A stretch of 64,000 nt of DNA from Salinarimonas sp046292825. Lineage in GTDB: Bacteria > Pseudomonadota > Alphaproteobacteria > Rhizobiales > Beijerinckiaceae. The notes below the pieces were generated by a model. It ran no database searches. It had not been told where the DNA came from and saw only the letters and a program-made list of their open reading frames with translations. The translations under genes were made by a program, and so were the position numbers. The stretch covers positions 1 through 64,000 of the forward strand of contig NZ_JBKBQG010000005.1 in NCBI RefSeq assembly GCF_046292825.1, given 5' to 3'. Shown piece after piece: positions 47,755 to 58,122 of this stretch. The stretch's first letter is position 1; each line of letters opens with the position of its first letter.

Positions 47755-48996
47755 TCACCGCGCCGCCGCGAGCGCGGCGCGGTGCGCGGCGATGCGGAAC
47801 GTCTCGAACCCCACCGCCATGATCACGACGGCGCCGAAGGCGGCGGCATAGGCCGTCGCGACGTCCGCGCGTTCGGCGAGGGCGCCGATCGTGAAGGACG
47901 CCGCTTGTCCGCCGAGGGTGAGGCTCACGATCATCACGGCGGAGAAGCTCGCGCCGCGGGCGGGGTCGCCATCCATGGCGAGCCCGAGGAAGACGGGCAG
48001 GAGCGCGCCGATGCCGAGGCCGAGCGCGAGATTGGCGACGAGCATCGTCGGCACGCTCGGCGCCGCGACCAGCGTGGCATGCGATACGACAGCGAGGAGG
48101 AGCAGGAAGCGCACCCATGAAGCCGACCGCAGCGCGTCGCCCATGGCGATCGCGCCGACGCGCGCCACGACCATGCCAGCGGTGAACGCGGACAGAGCGA
48201 GCCGCGCGAACACGTCGTCGGCGCCCATCGCGAGGGCGTAGGTGACGAACCACACGTGCTGCGCCCATTCGGTCGCGCCGAGCCCGAAGGCGCCGATCGC
48301 GAGCGCGGCGAGGCGCAGCCGATCGAGGGGCTCCGCCGCAGGCCTGGCCTCGTCGGCCGGCGCCTCCCGTCGGTGCGCTTCCCGCGCCGCCGGCCGCTTC
48401 GCCAAGCGCCCCGCGACGGCGAAGCCGACGGCGCACAGGAGGAACGCCGCGCCGATCAGCGCGAAGGCCACGCGCCAGGACAGGCCGCCCGCAATGAGCG
48501 CCACGACGAGGAGCGGGGCTGCGATGTTGCCGGCGCTGAAGACGAGATCGAGGCTCGCGAGCGCCGATGTCCGCCGCTCCGGGTACAGCGCGCCGTAGAG
48601 CGTGTGCGACGACGTGAACACGGCGCCCCCGAACCGGCCGAGCGCACCGTAGAGCGCCGTGAACACGAGGTAGCTCTGCGCCTGCGTCTGGGCGAGCGCC
48701 GCCGCTCCCGTCGCGACGGAGAGGACGAGGAGCAGGCGATGCGCCGGAGCGGCCTGCAACAACCTCTGCGCCGCCGCCGATCCGGCGACGAACCCGGCCG
48801 ACCAGACCACGAAGATCATCCCCGCCTGGAAGGACGAGAGCGCAAGCGCATCCGTGACCTGCGGCAGGATCGATCCGACGAGCACGCTGAGCACGCCCCA
48901 GACGAAGAACGAGGCCGCGGCGGCCATAGCGATGGGGAGACGGGATCGCTCGCGCAAGAGAAGCCACCTCGGATGTTCGCACTGCCCCGCGCGCAT
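47755..48996 (-). CDS. MFS transporter
   Basis: 413 residues with about 12 membrane helices in two halves joined by a charged loop (about 205-235, RLAKRPAAREAHRREAPADE). Major facilitator features include a helix 4-5 ALGRFGGAVFTSSHTLYGALYPERR and a C-half GLGATEWAQHVWF. The group resembles FucP/NarK-like or sugar-type transporters but the substrate cannot be assigned. Possibly co-transcribed with the downstream membrane protein 76 bp away. Confidence 0.85.
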   Translation of the reverse strand: MRAGQCEHPRWLLLRERSRLPIAMAAAASFFVWGVLSVLVGSILPQVTDALALSSFQAGMIFVVWSAGFVAGSAAAQRLLQAAPAHRLLLVLSVATGAAALAQTQAQSYLVFTALYGALGRFGGAVFTSSHTLYGALYPERRTSALASLDLVFSAGNIAAPLLVVALIAGGLSWRVAFALIGAAFLLCAVGFAVAGRLAKRPAAREAHRREAPADEARPAAEPLDRLRLAALAIGAFGLGATEWAQHVWFVTYALAMGADDVFARLALSAFTAGMVVARVGAIAMGDALRSASWVRFLLLLAVVSHATLVAAPSVPTMLVANLALGLGIGALLPVFLGLAMDGDPARGASFSAVMIVSLTLGGQAASFTIGALAERADVATAYAAAFGAVVIMAVGFETFRIAAHRAALAAAR

Positions 48997-49204
48997 GATC
49001 GCGACGACCGCGGCCGAGTCAACCCGAGGAGATCTTCAATTACTCGCTACGATCTATAGATGCGCCCTCTTGTGTGCCCCGGGCGTGAGCATCCACCCCC
49101 GCCCCCCACCCCCGCGACTTGCCCCGTCACCCGCATCGCTGATATGACGCCCGCGCCCCAGGCGCTCCGCGCGGCGCGCCAGCTCGACGAAGGTCCGATC
49201 CCCC

Positions 49205-50137
<933 letters not shown>

Positions 50138-50244
50138 CGGGGTGGGCCTGACGCCGCCCCGGCTTGCCAACCCCGCTCATCCCCCCTATAAGCCCCTCGC
50201 GCCCGCGAGACACCCTTGGAGGCACGGGCGCGCGTCGGCTGGAG

Positions 50245-50262
50245 GCCGCCCGATCGGGCGGC
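50245..50262 (+). terminator. GC hairpin between prs and rplY
   Basis: Perfect palindrome GCCGCCCGATCGGGCGGC followed by TTTACGCTTT, 108 bp after the prs stop and 41 bp before the rplY start. It could end prs transcripts or act as an rplY leader structure. Confidence 0.45.
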
Positions 50263-50302
50263 TTTACGCTTTCGCACATACTCTTACATAAGGACCACCG
50301 CC

Positions 50303-50923
50303 ATGAGCGAGACCAAGACGCTCGAGGCCGTGGCGCGCGACCGGGTCGGCAAGGGGGCCGCTCGGGAATGTCGTCGCCAGGGACTCACGCCCGCCGTCAT
50401 CTACGGGGCCGGCCAGCCGCCGCGCGCCATCGCCATCAATTTCAACGCGCTCAAGAAGCTGATCTTCGCCGGCGGCTTCAAGACGACGACCTTCGAGATC
50501 ACGGTCGGCGGCGAGACCGAGCACGTGATCCCGCGCGACTACCAGCTCGACGTCGTCAAGGACTTCCCGATCCACGTCGACTTCCTGCGCGTCGGCGCCG
50601 GCCAGACGGTGGCGGTCGAGGTGCCGGTGCACTTCGTCGGCCAGGAGAAGTCGCCCGGCCTCAAGCGCGGCGGCACGCTCAACGTCGTGCGCCACACGGT
50701 CGAGCTGAACGTGCCGGCGGACGCGATCCCCGACGCGCTCGAGGTGGACGTCTCGAAGCTCGAGCTCGGCGACAGCCTGCACATCTCGGCCGTCACGCTG
50801 CCGAAGGGCGCCAAGCCCGTCATCCAGGATCGCGACTTCACGATCGCGACCATCGCCGTGCCCGCGGGCGTCCGCGAGGCGCTGCAGCAGGAGGCTGCCG
50901 CCGGCGAGGGGAGCGAGGGCTGA
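50303..50923 (+). CDS. rplY: 50S ribosomal protein L25/general stress protein Ctc
   Basis: 206 residues, the long Ctc form with an N-terminal 5S-rRNA-binding L25 domain (LEAVARDRVGKGAARECRRQG, AVIYGAGQPP) and a C-terminal TL5-like beta domain (VEVPVHFVGQEKSPGLKRGGTLN). AAGGA precedes the ATG. Upstream of pth, as usual. Confidence 0.95.
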   Translation: MSETKTLEAVARDRVGKGAARECRRQGLTPAVIYGAGQPPRAIAINFNALKKLIFAGGFKTTTFEITVGGETEHVIPRDYQLDVVKDFPIHVDFLRVGAGQTVAVEVPVHFVGQEKSPGLKRGGTLNVVRHTVELNVPADAIPDALEVDVSKLELGDSLHISAVTLPKGAKPVIQDRDFTIATIAVPAGVREALQQEAAAGEGSEG

Positions 50924-51006
50924 TCCGGGCCCTCCTCCGCCGCTTGTTCCCGGCGAGCGCTCCGGCCGAGAGCCCGGAGCGCTCCGCCTTCGACGGGGAG
51001 GAAGAC

Positions 51007-51618
51007 GTGCGCCTCATCGTCGGGCTGGGCAATCCCGGCCAGAAATATGCCGGCAACCGGCACAATATCGGCTTCCTCGCGATCGATGAGATCGCGCGCG
51101 TGCACAACGCCGCCCCCTGGCGCCGCCGCTTTCAAAGCGAGGCGACCGAGGCCTTGATCGGCCGCGAGCGCGTGCTGCTCCTCAAGCCGCAGACCTACAT
51201 GAACGAGAGCGGGCGGGCCGTCGCCGAGGCGATGCGCTTCTACAAGATCCCGCTCAACGACGTCGCCGTCCTGCACGACGAGCTCGACCTGCCCCCCGCC
51301 AAGCTGCGCACGAAGAAGGGCGGCGGCAATGCCGGCCACAACGGCCTGCGCTCGATCACGGCGCAATGCGGCAACGAGTATCGCCGCGTGCGCCTCGGCA
51401 TCGGCCATCCCGGCGACAAGGCGCTCGTCCACGCATACGTCCTCAACGATTTCGCCAAGTCCGAGCAGCCCTGGGTGGAGGATCTCTGCCGGGCAGTCGC
51501 GGATCACGCCGAGCTTCTCGCCCGCGGCGACGACGCCTCCTTCCAGAACAAGGTCCACCTCGCCATGGAGGGCCGCGGCTGGGGAGACGTGAAGCGGCCG
51601 GGCGAGAAGGGCGGTTGA
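51007..51618 (+). CDS. pth: Peptidyl-tRNA hydrolase
   Basis: Recycles peptidyl-tRNA; 203 residues. Catalytic histidine in AGNRHNIGF, TYMNESG, catalytic aspartate in HDELDLPPAKL, and GGGNAGHNGLRSI. The start is GTG 51007, fixed by GGGGAGGA just upstream and by the family N-terminus RLIVGLGNPG; longer in-frame starts run back toward rplY (for example TTG 50944). Confidence 0.96.
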   Translation: MRLIVGLGNPGQKYAGNRHNIGFLAIDEIARVHNAAPWRRRFQSEATEALIGRERVLLLKPQTYMNESGRAVAEAMRFYKIPLNDVAVLHDELDLPPAKLRTKKGGGNAGHNGLRSITAQCGNEYRRVRLGIGHPGDKALVHAYVLNDFAKSEQPWVEDLCRAVADHAELLARGDDASFQNKVHLAMEGRGWGDVKRPGEKGG

Positions 51619-51686
51619 CTTCGCAGGCGCGCTGCACGAAATCACACAAACACGGATCTCGTGTTCCCGTGACGGAGGCCGGCCCC

Positions 51687-51992
51687 ATGAAGAACGTCAC
51701 GATCAGCCTCGACGACGAGCTCGCGGCGCGGGCGCGGGTCGAGGCGGCCAAGCAGGGCAAGAGCCTGTCGCGTTACGTCGGCGAGCTCATCGAGGAGCGG
51801 ATCGGGCGGCAGATGACGCAATCCGAGGCGCTCGAGGGGTTCCTCGCCGGCCCCGATTGGCGGTCCCGCGGCGGCCCTCTCCCCAAGCGGGAGGAGATCT
51901 ATGAAGAGCGTCTTCGTCGATACGAACGTGCTGATCTACATGCGCGACCCCGGGGAGCCGACGAAACGGGAAGCGGCGAGGGCCTGGGTTGA
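51687..51992 (+). CDS. Ribbon-helix-helix antitoxin (VapB-type)
   Basis: 101 residues. The N-terminal KNVTISLDDELAARARVEAA then GKSLSRYVGELIEERI is a ribbon-helix-helix DNA-binding domain; the rest should wrap the toxin. The stop lies 92 bp inside the vapC frame, an unusually long overlap for such pairs, so the last 30 residues are encoded by the same DNA as the toxin's first residues. It sits between pth and ychF, an inserted cassette. Confidence 0.82.
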   Translation: MKNVTISLDDELAARARVEAAKQGKSLSRYVGELIEERIGRQMTQSEALEGFLAGPDWRSRGGPLPKREEIYEERLRRYERADLHARPRGADETGSGEGLG

Positions 51993-52341
51993 GCGACTGG
52001 CGCAACGCGGCAGCATCGTGATCAGCCCGCAGGTCCTCAACGAGTTCCTCTCGGTTTCGCTGAGGCGCTTCGACGAGACGACCGATGAGATCGTCACGCG
52101 CGCGCGGTTCCTCGCGGCCTTCTGCAAGGCGGAGACGACGGCGCGCACGGCGCTTCGGGCGCTGGAGATACGGGAGGGACGGATGGTGTCCTGGTGGGAC
52201 GCTCTGCTCGTCGCGTCGGCACTCGATCATGGCTGCGAGATGCTGCTCAGCGAGGACCTGCACGACGGCTGGACCATCGAAGGACTGCGCGTCCTGAACC
52301 CCTTCACCGCAGACATCAACACGGTCCTTCGGGACATCTGA
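51901..52341 (+). CDS. PIN-domain toxin (VapC-type ribonuclease)
   Basis: 146 residues. Acidic Mg2+-binding residues appear in FVDTNVLIY (D6), LNEFLSVSLRR, WWDALLVASAL and LLSEDLHDG, the full PIN set. VapC toxins cleave tRNA or rRNA. GGGAGGAG lies 4-6 nt before the ATG, within the antitoxin frame. It ends 21 bp before ychF. Confidence 0.9.
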   Translation: MKSVFVDTNVLIYMRDPGEPTKREAARAWVERLAQRGSIVISPQVLNEFLSVSLRRFDETTDEIVTRARFLAAFCKAETTARTALRALEIREGRMVSWWDALLVASALDHGCEMLLSEDLHDGWTIEGLRVLNPFTADINTVLRDI

Positions 52342-52362
52342 GCGACGAGACGGGATTACGAG

Positions 52363-53460
52363 ATGGGCTTTCGGATGGGTATCGTCGGGCTGCCGAACGT
52401 CGGCAAGTCGACGCTCTTCAACGCGCTGACGCAGACGGCCGCCGCGCAGGCGGCGAATTACCCCTTCTGCACGATCGAGCCGAACGTGGGCGACGTCGCC
52501 GTGCCCGACGAGCGGCTCGACAAGCTCGCGGCGATCGCGAAATCGGCGCAGATCGTGCCGACGCGGCTCACCTTCGTCGACATCGCCGGCCTCGTGCGCG
52601 GCGCCTCGCGCGGGGAGGGGCTCGGCAACCAGTTCCTCGCCAATATCCGAGAGGTCGATGCCATCGCCCACGTGGTGCGCTGCTTCGAGGACGAGGACGT
52701 CACCCATGTCGAGGGCAAGATCGATCCGATCGCCGACATCGAGACGATCGAGACCGAATTGATGCTCGCCGATCTCGACAGCCTGGAGCGCCGCGTCGTC
52801 GCCCTCGAGAAGCGGGCGCGCGGCGGCGACAAGGAGGCCAAGGAGAGCCTCGAGCTCGTCAACCGCGCCCTCGTCCTCCTGCGCGACGGCAAGCCCGCAC
52901 GCCTCGTCGAGGTGAAGCCGGAGGAGGCGCGCGCCTTCGACATGCTCCAGCTCCTCACCGCCAAGCCCGTCCTCTACGTCTGCAACGTGGAAGAAGCCTC
53001 CGCCGATGCGGGCAATGCCTTCTCGGCGCGGGTGATGGAGCGCGCGGTCGCGGAGGGCGCGCAGGCGGTCATCGTGTCGGCGCGCATCGAGAGCGAGATC
53101 GCGGTGCTGCCGGCGGACGAGCAGGCGGATTATCTCGAGGCGGTGGGCCTTACGGAGCCGGGGCTGAACCGCGTCATCCGCGCAGGGTACGCGCTGCTCG
53201 GTCTCCTCACCTATTTCACGGTGGGGCCGAAGGAGGCGCGCGCCTGGACGATCGTGCGCGGCACCCGCGCGCCGCAGGCCGCCGGCGTGATCCACACCGA
53301 TTTCGAGAAGGGCTTCATCCGCGCCGAGACCATCGCCTACGAGGACTACGTGCGCCTCGACGGCGAGGCCGGCGCGCGCGAAGCCGGCAAGATGCGCCTC
53401 GAAGGCAAGGAATACGTCGTCCAGGACGGCGACGTAATGCATTTCCGCTTCGCGCCGTAA
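52363..53460 (+). CDS. ychF: Redox-regulated ATPase YchF
   Basis: 365 residues, Obg-family P-loop protein that prefers ATP. G1 is GLPNVGKST (9-17), G3 DIAGLVRGAS, and the G4 position reads CNVEE instead of NKxD, the known cause of ATP specificity. A coiled coil and a C-terminal TGS-like domain (TYFTVGPKEARAWT, DFEKGFIRAE) follow. Usually adjacent to pth; the vapBC cassette separates them here. Confidence 0.97.
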   Translation: MGFRMGIVGLPNVGKSTLFNALTQTAAAQAANYPFCTIEPNVGDVAVPDERLDKLAAIAKSAQIVPTRLTFVDIAGLVRGASRGEGLGNQFLANIREVDAIAHVVRCFEDEDVTHVEGKIDPIADIETIETELMLADLDSLERRVVALEKRARGGDKEAKESLELVNRALVLLRDGKPARLVEVKPEEARAFDMLQLLTAKPVLYVCNVEEASADAGNAFSARVMERAVAEGAQAVIVSARIESEIAVLPADEQADYLEAVGLTEPGLNRVIRAGYALLGLLTYFTVGPKEARAWTIVRGTRAPQAAGVIHTDFEKGFIRAETIAYEDYVRLDGEAGAREAGKMRLEGKEYVVQDGDVMHFRFAP

Positions 53461-53482
53461 GGCGCGCGCGGCCCCACTCGCC

Positions 53483-54343
53483 TCACCGTCGCCTCGCGTC
53501 GAGCCGGCGCGCGATCTCCCAGATCACCGCGCCGGCGACCGTGATCGCGATCATCACGAGGCCGAGCGCGTTCACGGCCGGCGTGAGGCCGGTGCGGACC
53601 TTCGTCGCGATGTAGACGGTCAGCGGCGTGTCGAAGCCGCGCACGAAGAGCGTCGTGTTGTAGTTCTCGACGCTCTGGAGCACCGCGATGAAGGCGGCGG
53701 CGAGGAGCGCCGGGCGCAGGAAGGGCAGGAGGATGCGCCGCAGGATCATCGCGCGCGACGCCCCGAGCCCGAGCGCGGCCTCCTCCAGCGTGCGGTCGAA
53801 GCGTTGCAGGCGCGCCGTCACCATCAGCATGACGTAGGCCGTGATGAAGCTCGCCTGCGCGATCACGATGAGGAAGGTGCCGCCGCCGACCCCGATCTGC
53901 CGCCACAGGATCAAGGTCGCGATGCCGATGACGACGCCGGGCATCAGGAGCGGCGAGACCATCAGCGCGTAGAGGAAACCGCGCGCGCGCGAATGCAGGC
54001 TCGTCAGCACGAGCGCGGCGGCGGTCCCCACCGGCACCGCCACGACGACGACGCCGAGGGCCACGAGCGCCGAGGTCCACAGCGCCCGCCACATCGCCTG
54101 ATCCGCCGCCATCGCCTCGAACCAGTCGAGCGTGGTGCCGAGCCAGGGCGTCACGGTCGGGAAGCGGCTGGTGTTGAAGGCGGCCGCCGACATCACGACG
54201 AGCGGCGCGAAGAGATAGAGGAAGAAGGCCGCCAGATAGAGCCCGAACAGGAGCTTCGGGATGCCGGTCACGAGGGCCGGGATCAGCCTGTCGGCGGCGG
54301 CGCGCGGCGTGCGCGTGCGGGGGAGCGCGGGCGCCTGCCTCAT
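53483..54343 (-). CDS. Polyamine-type ABC transporter permease (PotC type)
   Basis: 286 residues, six membrane helices. EAA-type loop LEEAALGLGASRAMILRRILLP; the periplasmic segment FNTSRFPTVTPWLGTTLDWF is typical of PotC/PotI proteins. Its ATG overlaps the stop of the other permease (ATGA). Last gene of the importer operon and convergent with ychF, 22 bp apart. Confidence 0.93.
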   Translation of the reverse strand: MRQAPALPRTRTPRAAADRLIPALVTGIPKLLFGLYLAAFFLYLFAPLVVMSAAAFNTSRFPTVTPWLGTTLDWFEAMAADQAMWRALWTSALVALGVVVVAVPVGTAAALVLTSLHSRARGFLYALMVSPLLMPGVVIGIATLILWRQIGVGGGTFLIVIAQASFITAYVMLMVTARLQRFDRTLEEAALGLGASRAMILRRILLPFLRPALLAAAFIAVLQSVENYNTTLFVRGFDTPLTVYIATKVRTGLTPAVNALGLVMIAITVAGAVIWEIARRLDARRR

Positions 54344-55221
54344 TTGGCGACGTCCGCGAGATCGACGCGCGCGACGCGCAGGGCCACGAGCACGAAGGCA
54401 AGGCAGAGCACCAGGAGCACGAGGGCGTAGGCCGCCCCGCGATTCCAGTCCCCGCCCTCGAAGAACCAATTGTAGATGATCTGCGTGAACCAGCGGCTGC
54501 CCGGGGCGCCGAGCAGCGCGGGCGCGACGTAGCTTCCCGCCGCCAGCATGAAGGTGAACACGCATCCCGTCGCGATGCCCGCCTTGGCGTGGGGGATCAC
54601 GATGCGCGCGTGGATGCGCCAGACCGAGGCGCCGAGATCGCGCGCCGCCTCGATCTGCGCGCGCTCGAGGCTCTCGATCGCGTTGTAGATCGGAAAGAGC
54701 ATGAACAGGATGTAGGCGTAGACCATGCCCGCGACGACGCCGCCGTCGCCGTACCAGCGCACCGGGCTGTCGATGATCCCGAGCTCCAGCAGCACGACGT
54801 TGATCGGCCCGCGGAAGGCGAGGAGGATGTACCAGGCGAGCGTGCGCAGGACCTCGTTGATCCAGAAGGGCACGATCAGGAGGAGGATCACGATCGGCAC
54901 CACCCCCGGCCGTGCCGTCTGCGCGAGCCAGAAGGCGAGGGGGTAGCACACGACGAAGGTGACGAGCGTCACGAGCGCCGAGGCCCAGATCGTCTTGAGG
55001 AAGATCGACCGGTGCGTCGCCTCGCCCGCGAGGAAAAGGAGGTTGTCGAGGGAATAGACGTCGCGCGGGCCGCCGACCTCCGCCGGGAGGAGGTTCGGCC
55101 TCAGCGCGAAGTCGATCATCATCAGGTTGGGCGCGATCACGAGGACCGCGAGCCACAGCCCGACCAGGGTGACGAGGACGCCCGAGAGGCCGGGCCCGAA
55201 GCGGTGGGCGAGCTCACGCAT
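54340..55221 (-). CDS. Polyamine-type ABC transporter permease (PotB type)
   Basis: 293 residues, six membrane helices, EAA loop IEAARDLGASVWRIHARIVIP. Start at ATG 55221 overlaps the end of the ATPase gene by 8 bp, and a longer start at 55239 would overlap more. The PFWINEVLRTLAWYILL segment is typical of PotB/PotH proteins. Confidence 0.93.
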   Translation of the reverse strand: MRELAHRFGPGLSGVLVTLVGLWLAVLVIAPNLMMIDFALRPNLLPAEVGGPRDVYSLDNLLFLAGEATHRSIFLKTIWASALVTLVTFVVCYPLAFWLAQTARPGVVPIVILLLIVPFWINEVLRTLAWYILLAFRGPINVVLLELGIIDSPVRWYGDGGVVAGMVYAYILFMLFPIYNAIESLERAQIEAARDLGASVWRIHARIVIPHAKAGIATGCVFTFMLAAGSYVAPALLGAPGSRWFTQIIYNWFFEGGDWNRGAAYALVLLVLCLAFVLVALRVARVDLADVAK

Positions 55222-56299
55222 CGGCGAGCACCACGGCATTGCCCGGCGCGAAGGCGAAGCGGGCTCGCGTGCCCGGGGCCGGCGCCCCGCCGAGCCCGGT
55301 GGACGTGATCGCGACGAGGAGCGGCGCCTCGCCCGCCGTGCGGGCGTGCAGGAGGCCGTAGGCGCCCTCGAAATCGAGGCGCTCGACGCGCGCGGGGATC
55401 CCGTTGTCGCCCTCGTCGTCGCGCGCGGGCGCCATCGCCTCGGGGCGGACGTAGAGGCTCGCGCGCGCGCCCTCCGCGATACCGGGCCCGGCGCGGCCGA
55501 GGAGAAGCCCCTCGCCCGTCTCGATCCGCGCCATCCCGTCGGCGATCGCCGCGACGCGGCCGGCGAACACGTTCGTCTCGCCGACGAAGCGCGCGACGAA
55601 GGGCGTCGCGGGGTCGTCGTAGAGAACGCGCGGGGCGTCGACCTGCTGGACCACGCCCTCCGACATCACCGCCACCCGATCCGACATGGCGAGCGCCTCG
55701 GACTGGTCGTGGGTGATGTAGAGGAAGGTCACCCCGGTGCGCTTCTGGATGTCGCGCAATTCCGCACGCATGTGCTGCCGGAGCTTGAGATCGAGCGCGG
55801 AGAGCGGCTCGTCGAGGAGCAGCACCTGCGGCTCCACCGCGAGCGCGCGGGCGATGGCGACGCGCTGCTTCTGTCCGCCCGACAATTCGTCGATGCGCCG
55901 ATCCGCGAAACCGGGCAGCGCGATGAGCTCCAGGAGCTCTTCCGCGCGGCGACGGCGGGTGCGCTTGTCGACGCCGCGCGCCTCGAGCCCGAAGGCGATG
56001 TTCTCCCACACCGGCATCAAGGGGAAGAGCGCGAGCGACTGGAAGATCATCGCGGTCGGCCGGCGATCGGCGGACAGGCCCCGCATGTCGCGCCCGCCGA
56101 TCAGGACGCGCCCCTCCGTCGGCTCGAGGAATCCGGCGACGAGCCGCAGGATCGTCGTCTTGCCGCAGCCCGACGGACCCAGGATCGAGAAGAACTCGCC
56201 GGGCTCGATCTCGAGCGAGACGGCGTCGACCGCACGCGTCCTGCCGGAGCCTCTGCCGAAGACCATGGAGACGCGCTCGAGCGCGACGGAATGGGACAT
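55214..56299 (-). CDS. Polyamine-type ABC transporter ATP-binding protein (PotA type)
   Basis: 361 residues. Walker A GPSGCGKTT, Q-loop FQSLALFP, signature LSGGQKQR, Walker B VLLLDEPLSALD, and H-loop YITHDQ, then a TOBE domain. It lies downstream of the binding-protein gene across a 537-bp gap filled with family-3 and family-1 repeats. ATG 56299 has GGGAG upstream at about 12 nt. Confidence 0.94.
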   Translation of the reverse strand: MSHSVALERVSMVFGRGSGRTRAVDAVSLEIEPGEFFSILGPSGCGKTTILRLVAGFLEPTEGRVLIGGRDMRGLSADRRPTAMIFQSLALFPLMPVWENIAFGLEARGVDKRTRRRRAEELLELIALPGFADRRIDELSGGQKQRVAIARALAVEPQVLLLDEPLSALDLKLRQHMRAELRDIQKRTGVTFLYITHDQSEALAMSDRVAVMSEGVVQQVDAPRVLYDDPATPFVARFVGETNVFAGRVAAIADGMARIETGEGLLLGRAGPGIAEGARASLYVRPEAMAPARDDEGDNGIPARVERLDFEGAYGLLHARTAGEAPLLVAITSTGLGGAPAPGTRARFAFAPGNAVVLADA

Positions 56300-56407
56300 G
56301 CTGTGCGGTTCTCCCACGAGATCGAAAGGCGCTCCATCCCTCCCGTACGGGGTTACGGAGTGCACACGTCGTTACTCCTGCATGCCTTCGAGGCATACAA
56401 GACGCTC

Positions 56408-56617
56408 CCTCTCCTTCCCCTCAGGGGAAGGTGGCTCGGGATGCGAACAGCATCCCGAGACGGATGGGGTCTTTCGACCCGAAGGGTCGAAGGGGCGTTG
56501 GGAGCCGCCGTACGTAAGGCGCTCTATGACAACGCCCCTTCGCAGCTTCGCTGCGAATAACCCCATCCGACCCGTCGGCTTCGCCGCCGGGCCACCTTCC
56601 CCTGAGGGGAAGGAGAG
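56408..56617. repeat. Family-3 structured palindromic element, copy B
   Basis: Same architecture as 34270-34483. Stems are CTCGGGATGC/GCATCCCGAG, TTCGACCC/GGGTCGAA, TTCGCAGC/GCTGCGAA, GGGGCGTT/AACGCCCC and CGGC/GCCG. Most differences from copy A are paired so that base-pairing is kept. It lies between the binding protein and ATPase genes of the polyamine-type importer. Confidence 0.9.
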
Positions 56618-56675
56618 CGGCGGCGCCGTGTCCTTTGTCTTGCTGCGCGCATATCACGAGGTGTGAATCGCGTAG

Positions 56676-56816
56676 CCCCAAAGGGGAGGGTGGACTTGCG
56701 AGCGCAAGCGAGAAAGGCCGGGTGGGGCCCGGGTGGAGATCGTGCTGAGACCCGCGTGCCCCACCCGATTCCTGTCGCTCACGCTCCAGGGGCCACCCTC
56801 CCCTCCGGGGAGGGAC
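56676..56816. repeat. Family-1 palindromic repeat
   Basis: Shares GGGAGGGTGGACTTGCGAGC and GTGGGGCCCGGGTGG with the copy in xdhC and CCACCCTCCCCTCCGGGGAG with the tandem copies. It is directly downstream of the binding-protein gene, 20 bp from its stop. Confidence 0.85.
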
Positions 56817-56836
56817 GGGCGGCCCCAGGCGATACG

Positions 56837-57967
56837 TCACGCCGACAGGAAGCGGTCCTGGTACTCGTTGCGGCGGGCGACGAACCAGCTCTCCTGGATC
56901 GGCCACCACCACAGGCGGTCGAGCGCGTCGCCCGGATAGGCGGCGGCGAAGAAGGCCTTGTTCTCCTCGGACAGGAATTCCTCGGCGCCCGCCGCCGTCG
57001 TGTTGATCGAGGTGTGGTTGGCGTACATGGCACCGGCCTCGGGCGTCATCATCCAGTTGATGAAGGTGTAGGCCGCGTCGAGATTCTCGGCGCCCGACGG
57101 GATCGCGAGGCCCTCCATCCAGGCGAGCGCGCCTTCCTTGGGGGCGATGTAGCCGATCGGCAGGCCCTCGCGGGCGAGGCCGGCGGCGGTCGAGTCCCAG
57201 GTCTGGCCGATGGCGCAGCCGTTGACGCGGAAGGCGCCCTGCGCCTCGTTCTCGTTCGACCAGAACTGGGCGATGTTCGCCTTGCGGGCGATCGCCTCGG
57301 CGAGGATCACGTCGTAGACCTCGCGCATCGCCTCCTCGCTCGCGAAGGCCTCGCGCATCGGCCGCGGCAGGCGCCCCTCGCCCTCGAGCCACAGCCCGAT
57401 GCCGACGAGGCCGGAATGGCCGCGCACGGTGGCGAGCCCTTCCATTTCCGGCTTCCAGATGTCGCCGTAGGAGGCGCTGCCGTATTCGAGCGGCGCCTGA
57501 TCGCGATCGAAGGCGAGCGCCTCGGTGCCCCAATCGCTCGGCACCTGGTAGCGCACGCCGTCCACCACCGCGCCCATCTCGGCCGAGCCCTCGACGGCGG
57601 AGGGGATGATGCGGTCCCATTCGACGCGGTTCTCGTCGATGGGCTGGACGAGGCCGAGCTCGACGTAGTTCGGGATGCGGTCGACGGTCGGCCAGATCAC
57701 GTCGAAGCCGCGCCCGCCCGCGGCGCGCAGCTGGTTCAGGAGCTCGTCGTTGGTGCCGTAGGGCGTGTAGACGGGGCGGATGCCGGTCTGCGCTTCGAAG
57801 GCGGCGAGCATCTCGTCGCTGAGATAGCCGGCCCAGGCGAAGATGTTGACGGTGCCGCTCTGCGCGAGGGCGCGACGCGAGACGAAGGGCGCGGCGATGC
57901 CGAGCGCGGCGGCGCCGGCGAGAAGCGAGCGGCGGTCGATGCCGCTCCTGCGGACGATCGTGGTCAT
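56837..57967 (-). CDS. Polyamine-type ABC transporter substrate-binding protein (PotD type)
   Basis: 376 residues. A twin-arginine signal (DRRSLLAGAAALGIA, ending about ALAQ at residue 36) suggests folded export to the periplasm. The mature part starts GTVNIFAWAGYLSDEML and contains YGTNDELLNQLRA, VPSDWGTEALAFDRD and a WWWPIQESW tail. Family members bind spermidine, putrescine or related compounds; the exact ligand is unknown. First gene of the importer operon. Confidence 0.92.
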   Translation of the reverse strand: MTTIVRRSGIDRRSLLAGAAALGIAAPFVSRRALAQSGTVNIFAWAGYLSDEMLAAFEAQTGIRPVYTPYGTNDELLNQLRAAGGRGFDVIWPTVDRIPNYVELGLVQPIDENRVEWDRIIPSAVEGSAEMGAVVDGVRYQVPSDWGTEALAFDRDQAPLEYGSASYGDIWKPEMEGLATVRGHSGLVGIGLWLEGEGRLPRPMREAFASEEAMREVYDVILAEAIARKANIAQFWSNENEAQGAFRVNGCAIGQTWDSTAAGLAREGLPIGYIAPKEGALAWMEGLAIPSGAENLDAAYTFINWMMTPEAGAMYANHTSINTTAAGAEEFLSEENKAFFAAAYPGDALDRLWWWPIQESWFVARRNEYQDRFLSA

Positions 57968-58122
57968 GAGAGAGCCTCCCCTTGTGGGTTCCTTTCGGGA
58001 ACCGTGGCTGCCAGGGAAGACCGGTTAGGCGCGGATTGCAACACCCGCGTGACCGTCTCGTGACTTCGAACGCGGAAGCGGGCGGGCGCGTTGGGGCGGA
58101 TCGGCGGACGAGGAGCAGCCTC

